Shown piece by piece: positions 10,926 to 21,660 of a DNA stretch of 64,000 bases. Each line of letters begins with the position of its first letter. Within the stretch, counting starts at the first letter, position 1. The position numbers and the translations under genes were made by a program. Below the pieces are notes generated by a model. It did not search any database. It was not told where the DNA came from and was given only the letters and a program-made list of their open reading frames with translations. The DNA is from Tupaia tana (Eukaryota; Chordata; Mammalia; Scandentia; Tupaiidae): assembly GCA_026018925.1 (NCBI GenBank), contig JAKSZU010000005.1, positions 87,437,386-87,501,385 on the forward strand, read 5' to 3'.

Positions 10926-12754
10926 AGCATATACCAGGAAAGAGTGGGTGCCATTTTTACAGATATAGGTTGAATGGAGATTTTTTAAAATCTTTTTAAC
11001 ATTCAGGTACTTTCCCATCAGCAGATAGAAAATACATGTTTTTTAAATGCTCAGCACTAAAATTCTACTAGCTAACATTAGAAGAAAAGAAGTTAATAAA
11101 GCATTCATCTTAATGGACTTAAATGTACAATACTAAAAAGAAAATAGTAGGTGTGCATATTTACAAATACAATGCAGACTTAGAAATTTTTTCTCTACAA
11201 AATGTTTTCCAAGGTTGGAACAAAATAATGAAGATATTAAGCATCTTATAAAACAAACCACTTAGAAACAGAGTGGCTACATGAAAAACTGAGAAAAATG
11301 TTTTCCTTAGTAAGTCTCACTCATGTTTGGCACACTGGTGTGTCTGAAAATGTAGAAAGAATACAATTATAAATCAAAATGTGAAGGAAATTTCAAACTG
11401 AGTACAAAATATTACTAATTTAATAAGACATTTAAAACTAAGATATAAAAAAGGAAATTAAAAATATGTATGATGCCACTGAATCTTCAAAAACTAAGTC
11501 ATACAAAAATTAATGCTTTAAGTATCTGGAATTATGAATGTCAAGTTACTTTATTTTATGACCTAAAATACAAATTTGAAGTGAAAAAGGATGTTATTTG
11601 CCACGTTTTTTCAAATATAAAAAATTATAGTAATATCCAAATGTTTGCTTGCATAAACATACACATAAACCTATGTTGAAAATACATAATGTATTGTCTT
11701 ATACAATGTTAGAATAAAGACTGAACTGTTGGTAGAGAGACCATGAGTGGGAGTAAGAAAAAGAAAAAAAAGGTCTTCACTGGCATAAATTCTGGAGTCA
11801 ATTTTGTAATATACTGAGAAATTTTCCATGACTCAGGGATAAATTTCCAAAAAAGCATCAGGGATTTCTCTAGCTAATGGAGTGTATCTGAATGGTTTGG
11901 TATAGCTTCGATGTGTCAGTTTTAAAGATTGTGGACCAATATAATTTACACAGAGTGAAGATTCTCTCTCTTTTTCTCTTTTTCTTTTCTCTGAAGGACT
12001 TCTATGTAATTTAAAGGGACCATCATTCTCATTCTACAAATATAACATTAAAATACTATACTCGCTTTATTTGTCCAAACTATTCACACACTTAGCATTG
12101 AAATTTAACAGTTCAGAGTTGACAGTTATTGCTACTTATGCCAAATATCTTGTAGACAAAGATTTTGTGAAATGCTAATATAATTTAGTTTTAATTTAGC
12201 AAAGCTTTGGAAGTTTTTATTCACTTTTCCTCTATTGTGAGGATCCTAATTAAATGTGTCTTATCACACTAGGTTTAACTGTGATAAATTCCTGCTTCAA
12301 AATTAATCTTTTGTCCTGGTTTCATTCTTATTTTCTGTTTAAATTGTACTTTTACTTTCCAGTTTAGAGAACATCATTCTAATTTAGGCACTAGCCTAAA
12401 TAAAATACATATTCTTTGGTCAATAAATACAAAACACATGTGTAAAAAATAATTGAAGAAGGAAATTTTGTCCTTATATGTTTGAATAATTGCTTACCTA
12501 AATAACCATTGACAACATACTAGAGGAAAATAATTTTACGATATATCTGCATATTCATGATAAGATATTAACATTTTTAACTTGGGTCATTAAAAATGAT
12601 ATACCAAAAATATATGACCTAAATATTTGTAAAGGATTACAAACTTTAATGGAGATGATAAAATTTCTACAAATGCCTAGATTTATTGTCCCTTTCCTAT
12701 GTAAAAAATGTTTACAATTATAGGTATTTTACGTAACTTTAAATTTTAAAATGT
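10926..12754. other. Low-copy-looking AT-rich sequence
   Basis: About 1.8 kb in which I recognise no repeat or gene on either strand. It may be ancestral unique sequence or repeats too old to see by eye. The open frame at 11470-11679 has no family signature. Confidence 0.45.
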
Positions 12755-12762
12755 TCTAGATA

Positions 12763-13005
12763 GGGGCCAGCAGGTGATGTGGAGGTTAAGGCACTGCACT
12801 CCCACATGGTCAACCATTGTTTAAATCCCAGGCCTTGAGGCTTGAAAAATTGTGACATGTACATGTGCATGTGCATTATTTAAATCCCAGATCCCATGAG
12901 GACAATGGAGAAGGGATTGCAGCATGGCCATTTCCCCTCATGAGTGATTTCTCTGTCTCTTTCTCTGGTGAGATCATGTGCCCTATGGCAAAAACCTAAA
13001 AAAAA
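12763..13005 (+). mobile_element. L-form SINE, old layer, with internal duplication
   Basis: Head GGGGCCAGCAGGTGATGTGG with CCCTATGGC near the 3' end. TCTAGATA flanks it at 12755-12762 and 13009-13016. The segment TTTAAATCCCAG occurs twice, once in the B-box region and once about 60 bp downstream, in place of part of the usual sequence. Confidence 0.9.
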
Positions 13006-13016
13006 TACTCTAGATA

Positions 13017-13514
13017 TAATAATCATTGTTGTCAATTGTCATAAAGACTTAACCTAATTTTAACAGTCTGGTGTTGTGATTGAAACAACTAGATTATCTC
13101 TGTGTTAGATAAAATTTAAAATATCATCTTTATCTATTAAATTTATTCAGACTTTAAGGATTCTTTTAAAGATAATAGAAGTATGGGCTAGTTTTCTAAC
13201 TCTGTTTTCCAAAGCTAATTAAACTCTTAAAAGGTTCAATTATTGTTTGTTTCAGAACTAATGAGCTGATTAATTAATTGACTCACTCCATTCTTCAGTA
13301 TCAAATGTCACTGTCTAGTTGAAATATTAATAGTCTGTTTTCAAATGATTTTGGAATATTTCATTAGATTGGAAAGGCTCCAAAATAGCCATGTATGAGC
13401 TGAACCATTTTATCACTTAGAACAAATACATTATTTTCACCATACATATTATAATTTTTAATAATTAATAGAATTTTAGTTAAAATAACTTCTTAGTTAT
13501 GTTAGTAGTCACTG
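13017..13514. other. AT-rich sequence, nothing recognised
   Basis: No gene or repeat signature was seen. Confidence 0.45.
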
Positions 13515-13775
13515 GCCCAATTCATTACAGAATTAGTTTATACCTGGGTTGGGTAATTTTTTTTCCCATGAAGGCCCAAATAGTACATATTTTAAGCTTT
13601 AGAGGCTGTATGATCTCTGTCACAACTTCCCAACTCTGCTCTTATAGCATGACTATAGCTACAGACTATATAAACATGAATGAATGTTTAGTCTCAATAA
13701 AACTTTATTTAAAAAATATAAGTTTCAGCACAAATGGAACCTTTGGACTTAGTTTGCTGACACCTATTTTATGCC
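13515..13775 (+). mobile_element. hAT-type (MER) non-autonomous DNA transposon remnant
   Basis: The successive segments AGTACATATTTTAAGCTTT, GTATGATCTCTGTCACAAC, CCCAACTCTGC, AATAAAACTTTATTTA and AGTTTGCTGACACC match the familiar mammalian hAT-Charlie-type element whose ends read like CAGGGGTCGGCAAACT. I do not assign the exact MER number from memory. Confidence 0.75.
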
Positions 13776-14149
13776 AGTGTTAGTGTACATCATGTATTTT
13801 TAGTTTTCTGCTACTCATCTTCTGCTCTTCGTTATTACTATTATTCCATATGTCTAAAAGTAAATCCTATTTTTGTCCTATCTTCTACTTTTGCCACTAT
13901 TTTATAGACCTACAGAGGAAAAAAAATCTGTTTTCTATGTCCTGTTTCCCTTTAGCCTCTCTTGAGTGATCAGTTGCATAATTTTTTAGTTTTCACATCT
14001 ACTACATCACAAGTTTTATACTTTAATTCTGTTGTCCATAATGCTATCCTAATTAAGAATTTAATATTGTTGCTGTGGACACTTAGAAAATTCTTTTAAA
14101 ATCAATTTCTCCTTAAATTTCTCTCACGCTCAAATATACTCATCTATTT
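13776..14149. other. AT-rich sequence, nothing recognised
   Basis: It may extend the L2 remnant that follows, but no diagnostic segment is visible. Confidence 0.4.
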
Positions 14150-14515
14150 TATAAAACATCTCGGCATTAATGCAACTCGCCATCTTTATTCCATTTCTCT
14201 CTGGAACAACTCCAGTCATGCTTCTGTTTATTTATTCTACTAAAATGCTCTTGTTCTGGATGCAACGTCAACGGAATTGAGAAATCCAATTGTCAATTCT
14301 CAGGTCTCATCACATTTGATCATTGGAGGATTCCTGACGAAGTGCTTTCTCATGCCTCCCCCAAATCCTTTCTTCATTTGACCTCCTGCACCTCATATAT
14401 CCTTAAACTCTTATGCTGCTACTAGTCTTTTTTCCTTATTCCTCACCTCTCAGAGCCCTTAATGTTGGAATTCCCCAGAACTGAGACTTTTCCTTATGAA
14501 TGAAAATCAGCACAT
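14150..14515 (+). mobile_element. L2 LINE remnant (RT region)
   Basis: ACTAAAATGCTCTTGTTCTG, ACGTCAACGGAATTGAG, CCAATTGTCAATTCTCAGG and CCTCACCTCTCAGAGCC then TTAATGTTGGAATTCCCC follow the order of the L2 reverse-transcriptase region. The last piece corresponds to the part that in L2 encodes a GVPQGS-type motif. It is heavily diverged and frame-broken. Confidence 0.6.
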
Positions 14516-15188
14516 TTTCTTTCATGCAATGAGAGGCACACATTTCATCTTGCCCTTAAGTACTATCTTATGTGTGCTACGACCTGTTTCAATGTTTTCA
14601 AAGTCATTAAGTGGTTAATTTTTTGTTGTGCAAAAAGAGGATATCAATAAACATGAATTTTTCAGGAATCTATTTGTATAATCACTAATATAATGAGGGA
14701 TTTCAGCATTATAAATTAAATTAAAATGTTACATTTGCAGTGGCACCAATAAAAACATTTTTTTCAAAGTAATTCTCTATTACACAGAAGAAATATATAT
14801 ATATATGTTTTAAAGCAGCATGATCTTTTCTGGAAGTCAATAATTTCTCCCATTACATAAGGTCAATAGTCAATCCTAAAGCCATTTAACATAAATGAAA
14901 CATAAAATAGATTAACATATATTACCATAAAACTTAAGTAGTTTGTTTTTATAAAAATGAATAAGCACTTAATTGAGCCTTTGAGTCTTTAAAAATAAAT
15001 AGATGATATTTATTTTAGGCTATTATACTAATAGCCATTTCGAAGTATTTTATATGTTAATTAGTCATTTGTACAAATATTAAATTCAGCAAAAAGTTTT
15101 GGCAAGTATTATATGATTTTTCAAATCAAAATGCAAGAGCCTTGTGATTATATCAATATTAAAAGAATTAATATTCTTCAAAAAAATA
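14516..15188. other. AT-rich sequence, nothing recognised
   Basis: No gene or repeat signature was seen. A short (AT)n tract lies near 14794-14806. Confidence 0.45.
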
Positions 15189-15202
15189 AAAGGCATATTC
15201 TT

Positions 15203-15461
15203 TTTTATTTTTTTTTGGAGAGGCTTTTGTGATAGGGCACCTGCACTTGCCAGACAGACAGAGAGAGACAGAAAGCGAGAAATCACCCCCCAGGGAGCAT
15301 GGCCACGCCGCAATCCCTGCTCCATTCTCCTCTTGGGATCTTGGGCGGGCACTCATGCACATGCGCCCGGCGTGAGTTTTAAGCCACCGGGTCTGGGTCA
15401 CAAACCGCGGTTGACTACATGGGAGTCCAGTGACAAAGCCATTACGCTAACTGCTGGTTCC
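15203..15461 (-). mobile_element. L-form SINE, young layer
   Basis: Reverse copy with GCGTAATGG head, CCGGGCG-like CpG-rich centre and a T-rich plus-strand tail. A perfect 14-bp duplication, AAAGGCATATTCTT, flanks it at 15189-15202 and 15462-15475. Confidence 0.95.
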
Positions 15462-15509
15462 AAAGGCATATTCTTGAATAGCTTGAAAATAAGCCACAGT
15501 TTAATGATT

Positions 15510-15850
15510 TGGTAAATCATGCCTGATGACTGCCAAAATTTCTTCTCGCATGTATTGGATTCATCCCTCTCCCTTTGAACAAGCATAACCGTGACTTGCT
15601 TTGAAATCAATGGGCAGAAGTGAAGCTACTCAGCCATGGACTGAGAGCTTCCATGGCCTGGCAGCCTTCACTTGCTCTCTTCAAACTCTGAGGCCCGGTA
15701 GAGGGAGACACAGGATAGATCTTACCCAGAGAGGCCACATGAAAAGAAAACTTTTGGGTTCATATCTAGCATTGAGGTACCACATATTTGTGGAAAGAAT
15801 TTTTTGGACTTTTTGGCCCTAGTTACCCCTCCAGAGAATCTTAGTCTAAT
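15510..15850 (+). mobile_element. MLT1-like MaLR LTR fragment
   Basis: GTATTGGATTCATCCCTCTC, CGTGACTTGCTTTGAAATCA, ATGGGCAGAAGTGA, CTTCACTTGCTCTCTTC and AGAGGCCACATGAAAAG follow the order typical of MLT1 LTRs. It is diverged and shortened. The GC content is above its surroundings, as expected for this LTR. Confidence 0.6.
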
Positions 15851-16096
15851 TAAGTCTTTGAAAGAACTTAAAAATTGAGCAGAGTTTACACTTAGTAGAA
15901 ACCAGCCTATACTGAAAAAAATAATAAATAAATGTTTATTTTTATCTATTTTGAAATTATTTTAATTTAGTAATGGAAAACATCTTGGAAGGAAAATAAA
16001 GCACAAAATATATAGGCAATTTTTTTATTCTGTGAGCTTCTCAAACTCTCATTGTTCACCAACCCCCAAGATGAAAAACACTCTTCAGGAAAGTAT

Positions 16097-16300
<204 letters not shown>

Positions 16301-16466
16301 GATTGCCTGACCTGCTGCCCTTAAGATGCCAGGGACATGTAGCACAGGAGCAAACTCACTGTTTATTATTATTTAAAGACACTGTTTTGACAGTTTTTAA
16401 TTCAGTCATAAAATGATAATATGAATGGATGTCATTACAGTAGGATTTCTCTGTTTTTAACCTGCC

Positions 16467-16471
<5 letters not shown>

Positions 16472-16508
<37 letters not shown>
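16472..16508. repeat. (TA)n(TG)n microsatellite
   Basis: ATATATAT is followed by about 17 TG units. Confidence 0.97.
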
Positions 16509-16509
<1 letters not shown>

Positions 16510-16535
16510 AAAATATATCATATAATATATCATGT

Positions 16536-16574
16536 AGTCCCATAACGTAACCATTATGTCATCTGCTGGTCCCC
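16536..16574 (-). mobile_element. SINE head fragment only
   Basis: The minus strand reads GGGACCAGCAGATGACATAA then TGGTTACGTTATGGGAC and stops. This is the first ~40 bp of an intermediate-layer L-form SINE with everything 3' missing, next to AT/TG simple sequence. Confidence 0.75.
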
Positions 16575-16591
16575 TGCCCTATTATATTATA

Positions 16592-16851
16592 ACTTTTTAT
16601 TATTTTTTTTAATCAGAGAGTGCATGCACATACCAGAGAAGGAAAGATGGAGAGTCAAAAAGACAGAGAGGGAGAGGGAGAAAACACCCCCCCCAAAAGA
16701 CCTAGTGACATCACAATCTTTTCTCCTCTATTACTCTATCTTGCAAGAACCTTGGACATATGCACACAGGTGCCCCACATTTTTTCAAGCCAATGGGCCT
16801 GGATTGGGCATATGGAATCTGGCTCCCTTAACAACTAAGTCAAAGGGCCAA
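16592..16851 (-). mobile_element. L-form SINE, old layer
   Basis: Reverse copy with ACCAGAGAAGG-type 3' region, a C8 run at the central palindrome and a decayed head near TGGCCCTTTGACTTAG. Confidence 0.8.
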
Positions 16852-16861
16852 TCTCATTTTG

Positions 16862-17137
16862 AATATTTTTTTTAAAAACTTGCCAGAGGGGAACCAGCAG
16901 TTAGCGTAATGGCTGTGTCGCTGGACTCCCACGTAGTCGACCGCGGTTCGAGTCCCAGACCCGGTGGCTTAAAACTCATGCCGGGCGCGTTTGTGTGCGT
17001 GCCCAAGATCCCAAGAGGAGAATGGAGGAGAAGGGATTGCGGTGTGACCATCCTCCCTGGGGGGGTGATTTCTCTCTTTCTGTCTCTATGTCTCTGTCTG
17101 TCTGGCGAGCACACGCGCCCTATAGGGAAAACCTCTC

Positions 17138-17168
<31 letters not shown>

Positions 17169-17379
17169 TGCCAGAGACTGCATACATTCACCAGATAGGA
17201 GAAAGTGAGAAAGCATCCCCCTATGGAATTGTCATGCTGAATCCTCTCTCCATTTCTCACTTCTCTTAGGATTTCAGGCATGCACTGATGATTTTCAAAC
17301 TGCCAGGTTCAGGATCTGAACTGTGCAGTTAGTTACATAGTACTTTGATGCTTTAACCACAATAACATGAGCTGACCCC
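16862..17379 (-). mobile_element. Old L-form SINE split by a younger SINE
   Basis: The 3' end (TTTAAAAACTTGCCAGAG, 16871-16888) and the rest (17162-17379, ending GGGGTCAGCTCATG on the minus strand) are one reverse-orientation copy. The plus-strand SINE at 16889-17161 interrupts it. The interrupting copy's duplication is made from host SINE sequence. Confidence 0.9.
16889..17161 (+). mobile_element. L-form SINE, young layer, nested
   Basis: TAGCGTAATGG A box, intact GGTTCGAGTCC B box, CCCTATAGG motif and a long pure A tail. A perfect duplication, AAAAACTTGCCAGAG, lies at 16874-16888 and 17162-17176. The head-to-tail identity to the other young copies is high. Confidence 0.97.
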
Positions 17380-17403
17380 ATTTTGGACTTTATTTAGTTA
17401 GTT

Positions 17404-17738
17404 ATTTTTAAGGTGTATGCAATAGGGTGCTATTGTTTTTGTCTTTATTCCTCACCTCTCAGAGCTCTAAATGTTAAAAAAAATTCTCCAGAACTGAGAT
17501 TTTTCCCTACTGGATCTATCACCAAAAGAGAGAGAGAGAGAAAATGAGAGGAAAAGTGAGAAATGATTCCCCAGGGAGGGATAGCCAGGCTACAATTCCT
17601 TCTCCTCCATTCTCTTCCTAGGATTTTGGGCATGTACGCACACTCATCCAGCATGAATTTCAGGATGCCAGCCTGAGACTTGAACCATGGTGAGCTAGGT
17701 GGGAGTCTAGTGCCTTAACCACCATGCCACATATATTA
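17404..17738 (-). mobile_element. Old L-form SINE with foreign insert
   Basis: Reverse copy whose 3' end (GCAATAGGGTGC, about 17419-17430) is separated from the rest (ATCACCAAAAGAGAG onward) by about 85 bp that is not SINE. The insert closely resembles part of the L2 remnant at 14420-14505. Confidence 0.75.
17427..17513 (+). mobile_element. L2-like insert inside a SINE
   Basis: TTATTCCTCACCTCTCAGAGC is followed by AATGTTA, CCAGAACTGAGA and TTTTTCC, the same string of segments as 14437-14505. It sits within the minus-strand SINE. Its boundaries are uncertain by about 10 bases. Confidence 0.6.
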
Positions 17739-18011
17739 TTTAACCTAATATAATGTTTCACTTCAGTAAATAGCAGATATAAACATATTGAAATTTGCAT
17801 TTTTTTCAATTAACTTTTTATATCCATTGTGTGTTTTATAGTGATAGCAGATTTCATTTTGGACTAGCTACACATTATATGTATTTACATTTCAAATATG
17901 GTTAACACTATTTTGGATAATATAGTTTTAAAATATCTTAGTCTTTTATTGGTCATGTTTAAAAAATTAATTAACATAAATTAATAAAATACCCATTTTT
18001 GTACCTGCTGT

Positions 18012-18052
18012 GGCCTACACTTGATCTTAGCCAAAAGACTGAGAAACAATTA
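18012..18052 (-). pseudogene. RNU2: Truncated U2 snRNA retro-fragment
   Basis: The minus strand carries the U2 5' end: a degraded version of the first bases, then TTTTGGCTAAGATCAAGTGTAG, equal to the U2 5' region that includes the stretch pairing with U6. Only about 38 nt are present, with no A tail. A perfect 10-bp duplication, TACCTGCTGT, lies at 18002-18011 and 18053-18062. The fragment is 3'-truncated and lacks the branch-point-recognition, Sm and 3' stem-loop regions, so it is non-functional. Confidence 0.9.
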
Positions 18053-18062
18053 TACCTGCTGT

Positions 18063-18513
18063 TTTATGACTTCTATAATTTTCTACATTATCTTTCTTAT
18101 TCATTCAAAATATATCTGTAATAGAGTGGTGACATAAACATTACCTTTTCTATTTTCTTCTTAAAAGTCATTAACTTTAAAACATTTCTGTTATGTGACT
18201 GTTTTAACAGTTTGATTTGCCTTATATTATTGGATAATTCACTACTTATTATCACATAATATATAATATAGACACAGACAGATTTTTTTTCTTACCTGTC
18301 CTTTTGGAGAGTAAGATATTTGAGTGGAGATAAGAAATAAAATGTTGAAATGCCTATTTTATTTACTTGTGCATAGTATGTATCTGGTTTTTAATTAATA
18401 GATGACTAAATACCTTTCTATTTACCATTTAATCATTCTTATTGTGATTGCTAATTTCCATGTATTGTTCCAACAGTTAATTTATGAACCTAGTATGTTT
18501 TGTGTGTGTGTAA
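18063..18513. other. AT-rich sequence, nothing recognised
   Basis: No gene or repeat signature was seen. Confidence 0.45.
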
Positions 18514-18514
18514 A

Positions 18515-18758
18515 AGTTTTTGCCTTAGGGTGTGTGTGCTCACTGGAGAGAGACAGAGACAGAGCAGTGAGAGGGAAAGTGAGAAATTATGGCCTGGGGG
18601 ATGACCACACCACAATCCCTTCTCCTCATTCTCCTACTAGGATCTTGGGCATGGGCACAGGTGCCCGGTGTGAGTTTCAGTCTAACAAGTCCAGGACTCA
18701 AACTGTGGTCAGCCATGTGGGGCTCCAGTGATGTAAATGCTATGCCATCTGCTGGCCT
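18515..18758 (-). mobile_element. L-form SINE, old layer
   Basis: The reverse copy runs from AGGCCAGCAGATGGCATAG (minus strand start) to CACACCCTAAGGC near 18530, with a short degenerate tail. Confidence 0.9.
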
Positions 18759-18851
18759 CTCATTTCTTTTAATTAACATATATACTAAGACAAGAATATA
18801 AGCATCAATTTTTTTTTAATATGGTGTTCGTTGTTTCACCATGTTCTATTT

Positions 18852-19107
18852 CTTTTTCTTTTTTTTTTTTTGAAGAGGTTTTCACCATGGGGTGTGTGCA
18901 CTCGCCAGAAAGACAGAGAGAGACAGAGAGACATAAAGAGAGAGATCACCCCCGGGGGGATGGCCATGCCACAATTCCTTCTCCTCCATTTTCCTCTTGG
19001 GATCTTGGGCACATACTCACACTTGCCTGGTGTGAGTTTAAGTCACCAGGTCTGGGATTCAAACCATGGTCGACTACATGGGAGCCATTACGCTAACTGC
19101 TGGTCCC
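18852..19107 (-). mobile_element. L-form SINE, young/intermediate, internal deletion
   Basis: Reverse copy with GGGACCAGCAGTTAGCGTAA head and a T20-type tail on the plus strand. About 14 bases between the A box and the TCCCATGTAG segment are missing, which shortens the box A to box B distance. No clear duplication was seen. Confidence 0.92.
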
Positions 19108-19149
19108 AACCATTTCACATTTTTTTACTCTATAATATGCTAGAATTTA

Positions 19150-19345
19150 CAAGAAAGCAAATATACATTGACTTTTGCATTACGAAGTTTATTTACGGGG
19201 TTTGTTCATGCTTTTGCATGGCTCAAAAACTCATTCCTCTTTATTGATGAATGGTGTTCAAGCATATGGATGTATGGCATTTTGTTTATCAATTCATAAC
19301 AGTTGATTTAAGGTTACCAGTGTGATTATTATTCTTGAGTATTTA
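19150..19345 (-). mobile_element. L1 3'-region fragment
   Basis: GGCTCAAAAACTCATTCCTC, TGGATGTATGGCATTTTGTT and TATCAATTCATAACAGTTGA read as the reverse complement of the 3' part of mammalian L1. Similar segments recur at 40260-40330 and 47690-47780. Confidence 0.6.
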
Positions 19346-19944
19346 TCTGTTGTTTTATGCTCAACTCAACTGAAGAACTGGAAGAGTTAGATTCTGAATT
19401 GGGATGTCTTTATCAACACCACAAGGATTATGAACAGAAACTTTAAACACACGTTTTTGGTTTATACAAAAATTAATGTGCAGTAGCTAAATGGAGCAAT
19501 ATTTATACCAAAAGTCAAATAGTGAGAAAATCTGAATCCTCATAAACTCACATCTAGTTACATGATTTTAACTTCATTCATCACAATTCTATACTGAATT
19601 CCAGCAGTACGCTGATCCAGTTAGTAACTTTTCTGATAACTATTTTATCTCCTACTTTCTAAAAGCAGATCTTAGACTCTTTGAAGTCTGTCTTATATTT
19701 TAGTCCAATGTCTTTGTTGCCTCTAACCACATAGAGACGTCAACCTTCAATTTTATCTCACACTCTCTCTCATCATTGTCCTCCTATTTTATCACTATTA
19801 TCATTAATATGACCAGAATGTAGAGGAACAAGAAAATAACATAAAGTGCAGTTTTCAGTAAATGTTTTTGAGGTAGTGAAACTTCAATTGGACCATTAAG
19901 AATGATTAATGTTTTTCCTTGCTTGCCTGCATATGAGTCTAGGG
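19346..19944. other. AT-rich sequence, nothing recognised
   Basis: This is the upstream flank of the L1. No gene or repeat signature was identified. Confidence 0.4.
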
Positions 19945-20618
19945 TGTCGAAGAGGGGCTGCCTTAGCCTTCAAGACCACCCCACTTCCTGAAGTTCCAGA
20001 GTAATAAGGAGCAGAGGGAAATCAGGGCCACCTGGCCCCAGCTCATCAGCAAAAATCCTACCCAGCCTAGGTGTGGGAGTGGGCACTACCTTGGTCTTCA
20101 GGACCACCACTCCAGTCTCTGCACTTGCAAAGTTAGAAAGTAGAAGGAGCCTCCTTTCTGGTGCTGACACCAATATATGATTTCAGTTTCCACCTTACAT
20201 TCTAGCTTTTCTGCTTAGCTCTCAACCTCGTAAGAGCCATAGACATTAGGGTATACAGGAGCCAAATATCTGAACACAGTGAGGTATTTCAGGAATTCTC
20301 TCCCCAAGATAACTTCATCAGAAAAAGGAGAGAAATGCTTCTATATCAATCTAAACCCCAAACTTCCACTGTGGACACCACACTCTCACCCTCAGTAGAA
20401 GAGGGAAACTGAACAGAACTAAATCACATCAAAAGGAAACACATGCACACAGCTACAGAAATCTAATTCAGAGAAGTACCAAGAAGTGAATTGATCACCA
20501 GATGCCTAAAAACCACTGCATAGCCTAAAAAAATGAGAAAACAAGGAAATAATTCTCCCCCACAAAGTAACACAATAACTTCTTATCAACAGTGCATAAA
20601 ACATAAGAAATTATAGAA
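19945..20618 (+). promoter_or_regulatory. L1 5'UTR with tandem units
   Basis: This is a GC-richer segment directly upstream of ORF1. GGCTGCCTTAGCCTTCAAG then ACCACCCCA at about 19957 recurs as GGCACTACCTTGGTCTTCAG then GACCACCACT at about 20083, so two units of roughly 126 bp are visible. In L1 this region holds the internal Pol II promoter; activity here is not expected. Confidence 0.6.
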
Positions 20619-20927
20619 ATGTCAGGAAAAAAATCCAAAATATTTGTTGTAACTAAACTCAATGAGATGAAAAACAGGCAACCAATGCCAGGAGATGACA
20701 AAGTCTTCTATGATATGAAGGAGGAATTCTATAAAGAGATAGACACCTTAAAAAAAGAATCAAACAGAACTTCTGGAGAAAAAGAATACAATGCAGAAAA
20801 TCAAAACCTCCCTCAAAAGTATTAACAGCAAATTAGACCACACAGTAGAAAGAATCTCTGTCCTTGAAGACAAAACTTCTGACTTAGTCCAAACAATTGA
20901 TAATGTAAAAATAATAACTAAAAATTA

Positions 20928-21236
20928 GGACAACAGAGGTGGCATGGTGGTTAAAGAACTGGATTCCCTCAAGGCCAAATGCAGCTCAAAACCAGACTGT
21001 GCGGTTTAAAAATCATGCCAAGCACATGTGCATGTGTCCCCAAAATCCCATGAGGAGAATAAAGGAGAAGGGGTAAGAGTGTGGCCATGCCTCCCTGGAG
21101 GATGTTTTCTCATTCTCTCACTCTCTCTCTCTCTCTCCTTGGTGAGCACGCATGCCTGATGACAAAAAACAAAACACAAACAAACAAAAATACAAAAAAA
21201 AAAAGAAAGAGAAAGGGAAAGAAAGAAAGAAAAAGA
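20928..21236 (+). mobile_element. L-form SINE, old layer, in L1
   Basis: Head GGACAACAGAGGTGGCATGG, CCCCAAAATCCCATGAGGAG block and CTCCTTGGTGAGCACGC. A purine-rich AAAGAAAGAAAG tail follows, expanded to about 60 bp. Confidence 0.88.
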
Positions 21237-21385
21237 GGGCAACACATACAAAATCTTAGACACCATTAAACAGATGAATATTCTCATAATGTTTATTCCA
21301 GAAGATGAAGGCATAGACAATTTCTTCATAATATATTAGCTGAAAACTTCCAAGTTTAAAGAAAGCTTATAAAAATCCAAATCTG

Positions 21386-21660
21386 GGGACCAGCAAATGG
21401 CATAATTGACCACATAGTTAACTCTCACATATTTGACCACTTTTCAAGTTCCAAACTCAGTGGCTTAAAACTCTTGCCTGGCGCATTTGCATGCATGCCT
21501 AAGACCATGAGAAGAGGATGGAGGAGAAGGGATTGTAGCATAGTCACCTCTCTAGGGGGTTATTTTTTGCTTTTAGTCTCTCTGTCTCTCTGTCGAGCAC
21601 ATGTGCCCTATAGGAAAAATCTCTCCAAAAAAAAAATAAAAAATAAAAAAGACAAAACAA
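21386..21660 (+). mobile_element. L-form SINE, diverged intermediate layer, in L1
   Basis: Head GGGGACCAGCAAATGGCATAA, GTGGCTTAAAACTC, CCCTATAGG and an A-rich tail. AATCCAAAT before and AATTCAAAT after may be a decayed duplication. Confidence 0.9.
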
